A stretch of DNA of 64,000 nucleotides from Welwitschia mirabilis (taxonomy: Eukaryota > Gnetophyta > Gnetopsida > Welwitschiales), in NCBI GenBank assembly GCA_051453625.1, contig JBOZIK010000001.1:267780882-267844881 (forward strand), in the 5' to 3' direction. The notes under the pieces were generated by a model, which was not told where the DNA came from, did not search any database, and was given only the letters and a program-made list of their open reading frames with translations. Within the stretch, counting starts at the first letter, position 1. Each line of letters starts with the position of its first letter. Of the stretch, positions 45,047 through 57,790 are shown in pieces. Both the position numbers and the translations under genes were made by a program.

Positions 45047-46232
45047 TTATAAATATAAGGTTTTAATAATTCTAATTAGCATAAGAATCAATTAATAAGA
45101 TGTTCATCATTAGTCATAGTCTCATTAAGAAGCCAAGCTTTACATTTAGATGTCCCTACTTAAAACATGACAGACATCCCTCTACTTATAGGTAAAATGT
45201 ATCTATGACAAGTATCAGGCCCAAATGTTCCCCCTCAAATAGGGTAGATGTCTTCTCTCCTTACAAGAAACATGACTGATAGTTCTCAAATGCAAACCTC
45301 TCCACTCTAAACAGCCTAGATGTTCCTCTTTCATTTAGCTTTTTCTTAATTTATACCTATGGCAAGTGTGGACATCCATCCCTTTCTAGGATGGACTTCC
45401 CCACACCTCTAGTAGTGCAAATATCTACACTGCTTTAAGCAAAGACATCCACTCGCTAGAAGTAAGGCATTCCTCATTCTAAAGGTAGACATAAGGCATT
45501 CCTCATTCTAAAGGTAGACATCCTTCCTTTTAACTACTAGAAAAATGGTCTTCTTTAGGCAAACAAGTGGCAGTTTTCAATTGCTATTCTCTTCTAGCAT
45601 GCCATTCAATCTCATAGTAAATATGAGTTTGGTTGGAATATCAGATTAACATGTCTTAGAATCATCATTTAGGATTTCCCTTTAATAGCTATTTTTCCCT
45701 TCTCTTTAAATGGGGTAAAACTTGCTTTGTTAGGGTTACTAGAATACAAATGCATATACAGTTTTATGAAGTAAACTAAAACTAATCTTTGGTAATTTAT
45801 GTATGCTTGGTGATCCTATCTTGTGTATTCATTTGGATTAGATCCTATACTATTGCATCTGTGATTGAGGCATAACTTGTTTTTCTTCTATTCTTCTTAT
45901 GATTGAGTCTAAGCCTTTGAAAGACTCTAAGTGTGAGAGGTTAATGATAAGCCTAGAAAATCATCACTATTATGTGAGAGGTTGATGATAACCCTTGAAA
46001 ATCATCACTATTGTAAAAGGAATTGATGATCAATTAGAAAATCATTAGTTTAAGAGTGATAAGGGAACCAAGGAAAACAACATCTTATCTCTCTTTGAAG
46101 AGTGGAGTAGGGCACATTGCCAAATTCCTTAGATTTATTTTTCATTTGCAAAGCTAATTAATTTTATTTAAGAATTAGTTTTTGGATTTAAAATTATTCA
46201 TCCTTCCTATTCATCCCCCTCTAGGAATTTCA
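45047..46232 (+). repeat. 3' LTR of copia B
   Basis: Aligned with the 5' LTR, longer by 29 bp. It has a perfect 29-bp tandem duplication at 45463-45491 and 45492-45520, and three instead of two 41-bp TGAGAGGTTGATGAT-type units (45934, 45975, about 46014). GATGTC-like words are at 45140-45530. It ends CCCCCTCTAGGAATTTCA. Confidence 0.85.
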
Positions 46233-49200
46233 TTTAGTAGTCTAAAATATTATCATTATAAATATGAAAGTTATTACTAGATAGATATGTGATAAATGTA
46301 ATAAGAATTAAATATGCGATTAATACCAAAGCTAATGGCTTAAGATTTGTACAAACATCATTCTTATTTTTTATACGAAATCATTTTATATGTCTCTATA
46401 ATCCTAAACATAGCTTATACTCAATAATTAACATGTAAATTTGGGGAAAAAATATATGTGTTATAGCTTTAGCATAATTTCTAATAATCAACAAATATTT
46501 ACAAGAAAGTTTTTAAATATTTATTTTTATATTTTATTTATTTATTTATTTAAGTGATGAGGTAATTTGAATTCCTAGGTTTAGCTCTTTTAATTACTCT
46601 TATTTTATGAATAAAAAGAAAACACTAATTTATATAAAGAAAAATAAGTAATGAAATAAAAATAATTTATAACTAAAATTATTAAAAAACTTATGAACTT
46701 ATTGATAAATAGCTTTAAAGAAAAATCATTGTTTTGCATTTAAAATGAAATTCATTAGTACAAAATAAAAATTAAAGAACTAATTATGATAAATTTATAA
46801 AAGTCATACCTTATAAGAAACTTGTAATTTACTATATTCTACTAATTATTTTTATACCAATTCCAAAAATATTTAGACCACGTAAAGTATATTAATACAT
46901 ACTAAGATACTTGATTAGTGGATGACTTGAAATTACTAGCAAGAAGTTTTATTAGAAAAATTCTAAAATTGTATGTATTTCTTATAATTTTAAAGGATTT
47001 TCAATAGAAATATGATAGTCTTTATGTAAGTTTTCTTCTTATCAAGCAGAAAATAAAAATCTGATACAAAAAATGAATGAAGTGTAAACTTTGTAGCATT
47101 TAGTTTGAAGGCCAAGTTATTAAATGTCATATAAACTATAATCAAATAATTTCATCTAAATGCATTAAGCATAATCAAAATACTTGAGTTTATGAAATAG
47201 CTAAAAATTCTACCTAAAGTAATTTCTAATATTTTGGCCATAGTTTTAAATACTTTAAATTATTTGATTATAACAAAGTAACTAAAAAAATGTATATATT
47301 TTGAGTAATATTGGGTATAATTAAAAATTTGCAATGTTATTATCACATATAAAATGAAATATTAATATTTATTTCTTAAAATATCCATGTAGAAGTTAAA
47401 TAATAAAAGGAAATGCTACAGAAAAATGAATGTATGTGTTATGATATAAAATATTAAAATCACTTTTATGGTTAACTTCAAACTTAAAATCATTAAAATA
47501 GAAAAAGGTACATATTCTTTTAAAATATAATTAAAAATTCCATTAATTAAGAAATAAAAATAATATTATGATAATGCATTTCATGGTATGAATCAACCAA
47601 TTTTTTTACTAAACTAGGTTCTTAAATCAAGTCTTTCCTCAAAAAAAACTTATACAAAAAGGTTTTATTCTTAATCTCAAAAAAGGAAGAAATAAAAAGA
47701 AATTCATAATGATAATGAAAATATGTTTCAAAGATCTAAAATGAAAATATAAAAATAATTAAATAATTTATTATTGTAATTCATTGAAAAGTTAATAAAA
47801 ATAATAATTTATTATCATATCTAATTAAATAAAAAGAAATTATTGAATAGGGGGATGTTAAACTTAAAACTTCTAATTCTCACACATTCCTCAAAAGTAC
47901 GGCTATTGTTATCTATATAGAGGATTTAAATACACTTAATAATACATAGATGTCAAGAAGATCATTCAATAATTTGAATTCATGATATCCTAAGTAAAGG
48001 AAAAGTATTCCATTAATTTGACTACTTCCTTATTAACAGAAGTTTGAATATGAAGAAAAGAGACTATTTAGCATTTAAAAAACTTTATATAAATTAAGAA
48101 TGAATACATATATTATAAGAAAGGATATATAGAGAATGAATAAAATAATATGTTAATCCTATGTTATGATTTTATTAAATAATGTAGTACACACCTATTT
48201 AAAGATAATAAAAAATTAGTAAAAGATTGTTAAATAATTAACTCATTTTTTAATTTCCATTACTAAATAACTAATTAAAATTATTATGGAAATATTTCCT
48301 TTGAATTTAGCTAATATAAAAGAATAAAGTTATGACTAAATTAAATAGGGAATGCTTTTTTCTTTTCCATTTTGGAAATGAAGTTATGATATGAAAACCA
48401 TACCATACTTATGAGGATCATTAGTGTTCATTAGATGAAAACCAAGGGGTTGGTCTTACCTTTCTAACAACTAAATACTAAGTGTATAAATCTCACTAAT
48501 GATTCATATCCAAGAAGTTAAAACCTGGATTAAGTAAAGTGTCATGATGATAAGTTTAAGTATAGTTATACTTATGTCTAATAGTTATAGAAATGTACAC
48601 TGTTGATAATAGATTATCTTGGTTTTATTAAATTTTATAAACTTTCTAGAAAAAATTATTTTATGGTGTGTTTTTATTTTAAAATAACCACTAAATATTT
48701 ATACTTCAGACTATAAGCAAGATAATTTTATTCTATAAGTTATAACTTTATTAATGAGAAATTCTTAAAATATTTAATTTTATCATTTAATTAATAGATA
48801 AACAACTAATATTATTTTGTGATAGTTATCTTTTTTCCTACTCCTTTAGAAATTACAAATTTAAGGCTAGCTACTCAATGAAATAATTTTCTCACAAATG
48901 TTATTTTTAGAAAATAATAATTTAAAAACTTGGACTAATTTTTTGCAAATTTATAGGAATTATATTTTCCTTTAGAATGATTTACTAAGCTTTATTAGTT
49001 GCCAAATCATGCATGTTATTATCTCCTAAGATCATTTTCTGCATATAAAATAATTATGCTAAAAATATCACTCATCTATTATTCCTTTATCTTCAACCAA
49101 ATCTTATTATTTTCTAATAAGTGATATAGATATCAACTCTATTTATAACCAAAAATGGCATGTTTATAAATCATCTCTTAAATGGATCACTTCCTTGAGT

Positions 49201-50791
49201 TAAATTTGGAAGCTTCTAATTCTTATAAGGGTTAATTACTTTCTTTGGTATCTAATGTCTTAAGGGATTTTTACTAGGAATTATTTACATCATTTAGAGG
49301 TGTTAAACTTACTATGTCTAATGTGTGATTAAGGTAATGACTTCTTGTTTTTTTTCCTCCATTACCAACTCACTGAAAATACATAAATTTAGGTTTATCA
49401 TGTCTTTAATATATTCCTTTTAATCTAGCGATAATTATCTTGTGATTAACCTTAATTTTAATCATTTTTATGCTTTTTAGTAGATCACTAGGCCATGTCT
49501 TCCTTACTTGCTTTGAAAATATAGATGTAATTTGCACTTAGGGAATAGAATTTCTCTACAGCTTTTCCTTTTGATATGCAAAAGAAAACTAATATTACCT
49601 TTCTTAACTTTTTTTTTTTTAATTTCATGTTTGTGATTATGGATAAAATATGTAATTTGAGGTATACTAGCTTTTACAACTCCTCTGGTCTTGGTTTTAC
49701 AATCTTTAAAGAGGAGACTATTCTCTCTAGATTCATCTCCTATAAGTCACAATTAGTATGAAAAAACATAATAACTAAATGTTGTAAAAGAAAAATAAGT
49801 CAAATAAGATAAACATCATGAAATATATAGAGATATATGATAATAAGTATGTAAGGGATTATTCAATAGGCATTGCCTCATTTGTTAAAATGTTTATCTT
49901 GCTATCTATCTTTTAAAAAACTTAATACATATTTCTATATTTCACTATCCTTACTTTTATCCTAATAGATTACATCATTAAATTCTTTAATTTGTCTTAT
50001 TATAGTTAAGGTATTCACTTGAATTATAATACATGTCATTGGAATAATAATTATTTAACTTTTTCTATGAAATAATATTAATAATAATTTAATCTTAGTA
50101 AGAATACTACATAGCATTACTAAACCTAATGATAGATATAACACATGCAGCTTAAAATCATCTATTTACAAGTGTGTGCAATAGATATATGTAACCTAGT
50201 ATGATGTTCCAATTTTTATTTTATAAAAATAAGGCCAAAATGATAAAAATGTGAAATGAAAACATCTTTAGAAGATAATTAAAGAAGCATAATTTCTTTC
50301 TTATCAGTGAAAATAATGATGTATAGTTTTAAAAAATAGAACTTATCTTTATTGACTCTGATTTAACTATTCATAATTTTCATCTTAGCTAAATGTGAGA
50401 TTTTTGTACATGATCTATAGCTACATCATGCTATATTCAATGTCTAGTTCATGGGATTATTTGGAAGGATAAGGAATAATGGAGTAGGCTATCTTATCAA
50501 GGTCCTCAACATAGTTATATAATTCTTGTAAATATTTTATGCTTTCCCAAGAACTCCATTTAATGAGACAACATGAATACTTAAAAAAAAACCTCTTCTA
50601 TAGGGGTTGGACCCTTGGATGATTATTAAATTTCCTTTTTTAAACTAACCAAAAACTATGTATTTGATAAATTGATCAATTTCATTAAAAAAATAGCTTT
50701 GATGGCATTTTATTAAATAGTTTTTGAAAATATGACAATCTTCATCTACTTAAGATGATTGTTTGTCCTTAAACTATTGCTCTTCCTTAAG
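46233..50791. other. Unassigned AT-rich stretch right of copia B
   Basis: No domain recognised in either strand. Starts with the TTTAG flank of copia B. At 48880-49760 the plus strand has longer readable pieces, including a clean 61-codon frame (49576-49761) with a Phe run from a T tract, but nothing I can assign. The rest is A/T-rich decay. Confidence 0.4.
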
Positions 50792-52021
50792 GAATTTTAT
50801 TGAGATACAACCTAGCTATGCTTGTATCCTCTATTAAAGACAAATGAAGGAAACTTTATCCTAGTAACATAAAATTATTTGTTTTTTAGTCCAACCTTTA
50901 TGAATAATAATCTAGGAATTTATTTATAGAGAAAATCTAAAATCATTCTTCCATAGGGATAGAGGAGATAAAAAAATAATAAAACAATGCACATAGATCT
51001 AGCAAAAAGATGCAACCAAAAACTTCAAATTTAGAATGAGAAATAAATAGAAGATATTTAACAATGAGAGCTTGAAAATGGACATAGCACTTTAGAACTA
51101 ACTTGAATGTTTTACAAAATAAGAGATTTTCATTTAAAGATATATTGCAAGTCTAAAATTATATCACAAACATACTAAGTTCAATAAAGCTCAAATCATG
51201 ATGACATTATCTCATTAACCATATTATTATTGGTAAAACCTTTCATCACTATACTTTTCCATATCCTATTCATAAGCATAAATAGTAGGAAATAAATCAT
51301 AAGATCCATGAAATGAAATCACATTATGCAACTCAAAAATAAATAAAAAAGATTAACTAAAAAAATATTATAACTTGGTAATGAGTAGATCTTAATCAAG
51401 CATTACAGGCATGAAGTGATTCATAAGTAGAAATCAAAAAAGAAAGCCATTATCTTTGTTATGTAAAATTGAAATACTACATTACATCAAATAAGGAAAC
51501 TTAAACTTATAAATAGAATATCATGCCAGCCCCAAGGCTAGTCCATTTCTAAAGAAAAGAGGAAATTATAAAAACATGATATAATGTTCCTTACTTCCAC
51601 ACTTTCATCTTGAATGCTACACTTATTACAAATGAAGCACTTAGGATTTGAACACTTAAGGTTTTGTTGGAAATGGTTATTACAATAAAATTTCTTACTT
51701 TATAGTGGTGCTTAATAGAAAATTATAATGCAACAAATGATTAAACCCATAACTAGAAAGTAATCATTTCTCCATGATGAATTTAGAATGTAAGTTAGGA
51801 ATATATTATTCAAATTTAATGGACACCTTCATTATATTTCAACATAAGTTCTATAATGTAGTTAAAAACCTAGAAAAGCCATGGAAAAATACATAAGTTT
51901 AAGTATCACATCAAAAAAGATAGAAGACATGTTTTTGTGATTAAAACACTTAATCTACTATCTTTACTATAATAAATTATCCTAATATACTTGGATAAAT
52001 ATCAACCTTTACATGTTAACA
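50792..52021 (-). repeat. 3' LTR of gypsy 4
   Basis: Matches 55816-57030 through landmarks such as TTGAAAATGGACATAG, TTTCATTTAAAGATATATTG, AATCATGATGACATTATCTC and ATGAAATCACATTATG. On the minus strand it starts TGTTAACATGTAAAGG. The left end is approximate. Confidence 0.75.
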
Positions 52022-54199
52022 TAACTCTCCAACTATATTTTTACTGGTCTCTTAGCAAAAGTTGATAAAGAATGACTAAAATGTTAAACTTTTTAAGTAA
52101 AAAACATTCAAGTATTATGAAAACCATAAAAACTTTGAAAATTTTAGACAAATTTTTAATGCCATACCTCCTAATCAAAGTTGAGATTTGTCCTTAAATT
52201 TTGAAAAGATAGAAAAATCAATATAGAGCTTTGAAAAATAATTAATGCTTCACTAGAAGAAAGAGGCTTCACACATGTCATTTTATTGAATTACAAAAAG
52301 AAAAAAGAAAAAAACAAATAATGCAAAATAGAATTAAAAGCTATAATGCATAAGAAAGGGAAAAAAATGTTAAAAGATACATGAAACAAAATGCAATTTT
52401 ATAATAAATCACTAAGTGATGATCTCCCACAAATGAATGTTGTAGATGAAAAGAATAGAGAGAAATGAAAATGGAAGTTTAAGAGGAAGAAGAGAAAGAA
52501 ATTAAAAATAAAATTACTAGCATAACTCATGGAAAATTGTATCTCATTACAAGAAATAATAATGTACCTTCAAGTATGCTTTTTCATACAGATGCAAGGA
52601 TAAGTGCATGTGGCAAAAACTTGTAAAATTAATGAAGTACATGAAAATGCAACTAATACTCTATCATGCATGCTATAAATAAAAGAGACCATGAAACTAA
52701 ACTAATGGCCTAGAAAGCATTTATTTAACTATGGACTTAAGTCAAAATAAGATAAGACATTAATAAAGTAAATTTATGCAAATTAAGAGTAGTGAAAATA
52801 TCTTGAGTAATAAATGTTAAAATAATAAACTTATAAAAAGTCTTAAATTCCTTTAATTTCTTTCCATTCTTATTTTTTTACAATCATAAGTAACATTCTT
52901 TAAAAATTTGATCATATTGAGAATTTAGTGTTATGGCACTTTTTTCAAATAGAGTTAAGCATTTTGTACATGAAGAAGTTAGTGTTGGGGTGTCAGCAAG
53001 AATTTATAGCCTCAATCTAGTTGAATGTAATACTAATGAATCATAATCTTATCCCCATAAATTCTTAAAGAAACATACATCATAAAAGTAAAAAAACCAT
53101 CTTTTCTTTCCTTGATTCCAAATTATAAACATCAAATCAATGCAAGCATTAATAAAAAACTCCAAGATAAAGATGGATTACTCTTAAAAAGTAAGGATAT
53201 TTTTATCTCAACTAAAATCATAGAATGATAAAGATCTTTCATTATTTTTTATGTGAATAGATTACTACTCAAAATTAGTAACTCTTGTATACTCATAATA
53301 TGAGGTATGTGAGCCTTATCAAGTAATGCCATGTTATAAGAGATTGGTCATATAGTTTAAGATACTAGTGTCTCATTTGATAATGTGGATGAAACTTAGT
53401 GTCTTATTTTATAATGTGAATGAAATTTTGGATTATCTAGGTAAAATGGTTTAAAGTAATGATTATACAAATGGTAGTATTTAGATGGTTTTATGAGAGA
53501 TACACCATTAAGTAATATTTGCTTCATTGTAAATAGATCTACCCATCATAAATCTACTCTAAAGGAAAAATATAATCTAAATGGTTTTTCAATATGATGA
53601 ATGGATGAAGAATTAAGGAGATAAAATTTATCATCATGTGAAATGTGATTACTTAGGAAAGAATCCATGTAAATTTTATGCTTGAATCTATAAAATCAAA
53701 GAGGACACCAACACAAGTAGTACAGTTTATAAGTTTAAGGTCTAAAATGATCCATCATTTATCTTACTTATGATTTCTCAGTAATGCTGCAAGATACCAT
53801 CTTAAGGGGAAGACAAAGATGAGTTGATAACCATTGGATAAAGTGAATGTTCATTACAAGAATCATGCTTAAGGTAATTAGAAAGAAGTTTTTAAATCTA
53901 AGTAAGTTATGTCGTATCCAATAATATTTAGATCTTTCTCTAGATATGAAGATGAAATAGAATTATTTAGCTCATAAAAATGTTTAAAAGATAAAAAAAC
54001 TTTTACATATGATGTATCATATAAAGGTTCTTATTTGATATGCATTCTCCTCTTTACAAGAATTACTAAATGGCTTATTCTCATATGTCTGTCTCTTCTT
54101 AAGTATATATCTTTTCTTAAATAGTTGCTTATCCTATAGTATATAGATTTTCTTATATAGATGATCATCCTATTAGATGTTCTCATCTACAAGATCCTC

Positions 54200-54420
54200 A
54201 TTAGTTTCCTCATTTATGTCTTCCTAACTCCTAAAGGATATGATTTGAGTTTTATCAATTTAATTATCATTAATACTTTTAAGATTTTTAAGAATTCTAG
54301 AATTTAGTTTATGAAATGTAGGAAGATATTTCTCTTCTTGTTGGTTAAATGTACTAATGATATGAGAATTTATTTGATTTAATTGTTGAATACTTTACTC
54401 AAGTATTTATAATGTGAAAG
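54200..54420 (-). pseudogene. gag: Gypsy gag C-terminal coiled coil (gypsy 4)
   Basis: On the minus strand the frame reads SIQQLNQINSHIISTFNQQE, EKYLPTFHKLNSRILKNLKS, then DKTQIISFRS-ED. This follows the coiled-coil region at the end of Athila/Tat gag, which ends in a K-x-x-x-x-T-L-R-S-G segment. Stops interrupt it. The zinc knuckle, protease and later parts (leftwards to 52022) and the gag N-part (to 55790) are not recognisable. Confidence 0.5.
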
Positions 54421-55793
54421 AGGTTTATTAGTTAAGATGTTATTAGTCCTGGTTGATTTGCATGTGAAATTTCATAAATATTTTAAAAGTATCTTTTAAG
54501 GAATTTAAAGTGTGTTGTTTAGTATTGGAAGATAAAGAGTATTGATTAAAGGGTGAAGAATACAGAAGAAAAGATGAAGGGTATTGATCATATAATGAAG
54601 GATATTAGAGAGGAAATAAAGGATATTAGTCAAATGATTGATAATATGAATTACGAGGTGAATTTAATTAATAAGGTAGCAATGAAAAAGAATTATAAAG
54701 GATGGTAAAAGGTATAAATTCACAATTCGCTTAGTAACAATCTAATATATGCACATTAAGAGATTGAAAAAAACATAAAGGATATTTAAGAATTTAGGTT
54801 TAACATAATCCCTTATAGTTTTCTTAGGTTAAAGGTAATCTCCTATAATTCATTTAAGTTAAATGTAATTAGAAAATTCTAGGTATTTTCATAGTCCTCA
54901 TAAAGAGACATACTTTCAATGTGAGTGTTCATTTAGGATTCATAAGTGTTTCATTTACTCTATCAAAAGGATCACATCTCCAACTCATGTAAAGTTTTAG
55001 AGGAGTCCTGATAGTAAAAAATATTAAAAGAGGTAACACTAATGTTGTGGTTAAGTTTGAGAGAAAAAACCATAAAAAAGGCTCCATCACAAGTGAGGTC
55101 TACTAGAGGCACTAGTTTCTTGGCTTAAAATGCTTCAAAAAATAAGAGGTATTACATTCAAATTCATGTAAAAATGGTCATGTAATAAGAAATGCAAAAT
55201 AAATAGCAAAGAATGGAAATAATAGCATTGATAAAAATGAAAATTATGAAAAAGGTAATAGATTAGAAAACTTATAAAAACTAAAACACAATAAAAAATA
55301 TAGTCTAATACATATATTACCAAAATTGAAAAATCAACTATAATAAAAAAAGGTAGGAAAAAAAGGAAAAGAAAGAGGATTATATTATGTTCTTGTCATT
55401 TTTAGTTTTCTCAATCTTCTTAATTTTAGTGTGTCTCCTTTATCCTAAAGAAATTGAGTAGCAAAACATACGAAAACTAGTAAGCACGATAACAACAAAC
55501 ATTAATATAATAATATATTTTAGGTTAGAGCTACAAAGTTCATGAAAAACTTAAAATAACTTGGAAAATTAGATCAATTTGAGTATCACTATAAAGGACT
55601 ATTAAAAACCACTAGAGAGTATAAAAACTAAAAATAATGTAAAATTTAAAAGAAAAATTAGACTATTTTAGGTATCACTAGGCATAAAATAGTATTAATC
55701 ACTGGAAAATGCAACAAAATGAAAAATACTAAAATCTATAATGCTAGAAAGAAAACATTTGTGTGTGTCCACTATAAAGCTATGACGACATTA

Positions 55794-55811
55794 TTTCATA
55801 CAATGACACCA
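55794..55811 (-). promoter_or_regulatory. Primer-binding site of gypsy 4 (Asp-tRNA type)
   Basis: The minus strand reads TGGTGTCATTGTATGA just inside the LTR end ACATTTT. Compared with the Athila primer site TGGCGCCGTTGCCGGG, most differences are C-to-T or G-to-A changes. It gives the element's orientation. Confidence 0.7.
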
Positions 55812-55815
55812 AAAA

Positions 55816-57030
55816 TGTTTTCTTGATACAACTCCATTACACTTGTATCTTCTATTAAAGAGAAATAAAGGCAAGATCTTTTTAGTGATATAAGATTATT
55901 CATAGTCAAATTTAACTTTTACTAATACTAATGTAGGACTTTTATTGTAGCAAATATTTTATAATAATCTAGTATAAAGATGTAATTAAAAACTTTAATT
56001 GATAATGAGGAATAAGTATAAGAGATTCTACAAATAAGATCTTGAAAATGGACATAGAAATCAAGAATTAATATGAATGTTTCACAAAATAATTGGATTT
56101 TCATTCAAAGATATATTGTAAGTCTAAAAGTACTCATAAATCTACCAAGTTTAATAAGGCTTAAATCATGATGATATTATCTCATTTACCACATGAATGT
56201 TGATGGGATCCTCCATCCTTCTAGTTTATCATAGCCTATTCATTAGCATGAAAAGTAGGAAATAAATTCCAAGATCCATCAAATGAAATCACACTATGTT
56301 ACTAAGATATGAACAAAAAGATTCACTTGAAAATATTGATAACTTGATAATGAGTAGATCCCAATAAAGCATTACAAGTATAAAGACACATAAAACTAGA
56401 AATCAAGAAAGGAATCCAGTATTTTTACCATAAAATTGAATCAATACATTACATCAAAGAAGAAAACTCAAACTTATAAATGAAACATTATGCTAGTCCT
56501 AAGGATAGCCCATTTTAAAAGAAATAAGAAAACAAAAAAATCATGATAAAAAGTTCCTTACTCCTATAATTTTATCCCAAATACTAAAAAATTATTATGA
56601 ATAAGGCATCCAAGCTTTGAAAATTTAGGGTTTTTCTAAAAAGCAATATTATAATAAAATTTCTAATTTTATGGTAGTAAGTAATGGTAAATTTTATTGT
56701 AGTAAATGACTAGGCTCATAATAAGGAGTTTTTCATTTCTTAATGCAAAATATATAATGTAAGTTAGGAAGCCATTTTCCAAAGTTAAATCAAAGCTACT
56801 ATATAAGTAGCTAACGTCACTAGTGTTTTGTATGGATCACCTTTATCTTTAGGCATAAGTTCTAAAATCTAATTAAAAAATTAAAAAGGTTAAGGAAAAC
56901 ATATAAGTTTAAGTATGGAATCAAAAATTATAGAAGAACTTTTTATGGTTAAAATAGTTAATTTAATATCTTCACTATTCTAAATTGGCTTGATGTATTT
57001 AAGATAAATGTCAATTTTTACATGTTAATA
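55816..57030 (-). repeat. 5' LTR of gypsy 4
   Basis: Aligned with 50792-52021. On the minus strand it starts TATTAACATGTAAAAATTG (first TG decayed to TA) and ends AAGAAAACA before the primer-binding site. Confidence 0.75.
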
Positions 57031-57419
57031 TATTCCTATACTTGATTTTTCTTTACTTTAAAATCCTCATCCTTATTAATTTATATTATTTAAATAGTGA
57101 TAGTAGTCTTATTTTTAGTTGTTATTATCCTTGTAAGGATGTTAGTTAAGCTTTCTTTTTTACCTTCTTTTTTTTAAAATAATTCTTGATAATGTATTCT
57201 TTTTTCGTATAGTGGTTATGCATTAGTGATACATGATTTTGTGTGGTTAAATGGGGTTACTTCTAAGGCTAATATGACATATTTTAATAAACTAATATCC
57301 TTAGTTATTGTGTAAAGATGGTTGTCATATGAGCAATCATAGGAGCTTGCTATTCTACCTCCATGTAATATTTAGTTTTTTTATAATCTTCTTTTATACA
57401 CTTTGATTTCTAGTAAGTA

Positions 57420-57790
57420 TAATAGATTTTGCAACCCCAATGGAAGAGTAAAAATGAAATAATCAACAAGTTCTTCAAGATTTCATTATGATTAAAACAT
57501 TGCTAATTTTTAAAATTCATCCCAATGCTCATTGATAATCTCCCTTCTAAATTATAGGCATTTGAACTACATTCTTTAGTCCTTGATGAAATAATTAGGA
57601 GTAAAGCACTTTTATAATTGTTTTGTAAAATTAACCCAAGAAATCCAGTCATTTGTTATTGCACTAAAATAAGTCCATCATGTTACTGCATCTCTTATTA
57701 ATAACATCATTGCATGTCAATAATGTAATCCATTATTAACAGTCTTTAATTAAAAATAATATTCAATAAACTATAGTCATTCTAGTGATT
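57420..57790 (-). pseudogene. gag: Ty3/Gypsy gag relic (Retrotrans_gag domain)
   Basis: On the minus strand: MLLIRDAVT-WTYFSAITND, WISWVNFTKQL-KCFTPNYF, then REIINEHWDEF-KLAMF and NLEELVDYFIFTLPLGLQNL. This reproduces the core of the Retrotrans_gag domain: a W-W-x-x-x motif, the W-x-x-F-x-x-x-F-x-x-x-Y-x-P segment, and the E-Y-x-x-x-F-x-x-L ... F-x-x-G-L helix near the end. It lies outside the LTRs of gypsy 4 and is probably part of a further, older element. Stops occur at several Gln or Trp positions. Confidence 0.6.

Larger units (their letters stand above)
39198..46232 (+). mobile_element. Copia B: SIRE-type LTR retrotransposon with both ends
   Basis: 7035 bp with two LTRs (39198-40354 and 45047-46232), an initiator-Met-type primer-binding site, gag, protease, partial integrase, the C-terminal end of RT, an extra ORF3 and a polypurine tract (45034-45046). 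Flanks TTTAA (39193-39197) and TTTAG (46233-46237) fit a 5-bp target duplication with one change. RT core and RNase H are deleted. This is the most complete element in the window and serves as the reference for the order of parts in copia A and C. Confidence 0.9.
50792..57030 (-). mobile_element. Gypsy 4: minus-strand Ty3/Gypsy with Athila-type primer site
   Basis: Two LTR copies of about 1.2 kb (about 50792-52021 and 55816-57030) align along their length. On the minus strand a primer-binding site follows the right LTR (55811-55794) and a purine-rich tract GTTGGAGAG precedes the left LTR. Between them, 52022-55790 holds a readable gag C-terminus (54420-54210) and otherwise decayed sequence. 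It belongs to a family different from gypsy 1-3, judged by its LTRs. No clear target duplication. Confidence 0.7.

Noticed and set aside
55135-55323. Minus-strand 62-codon frame rich in Phe and Tyr
   Set aside because: Composition effect; no domain, and the expected gag text is not in this frame.
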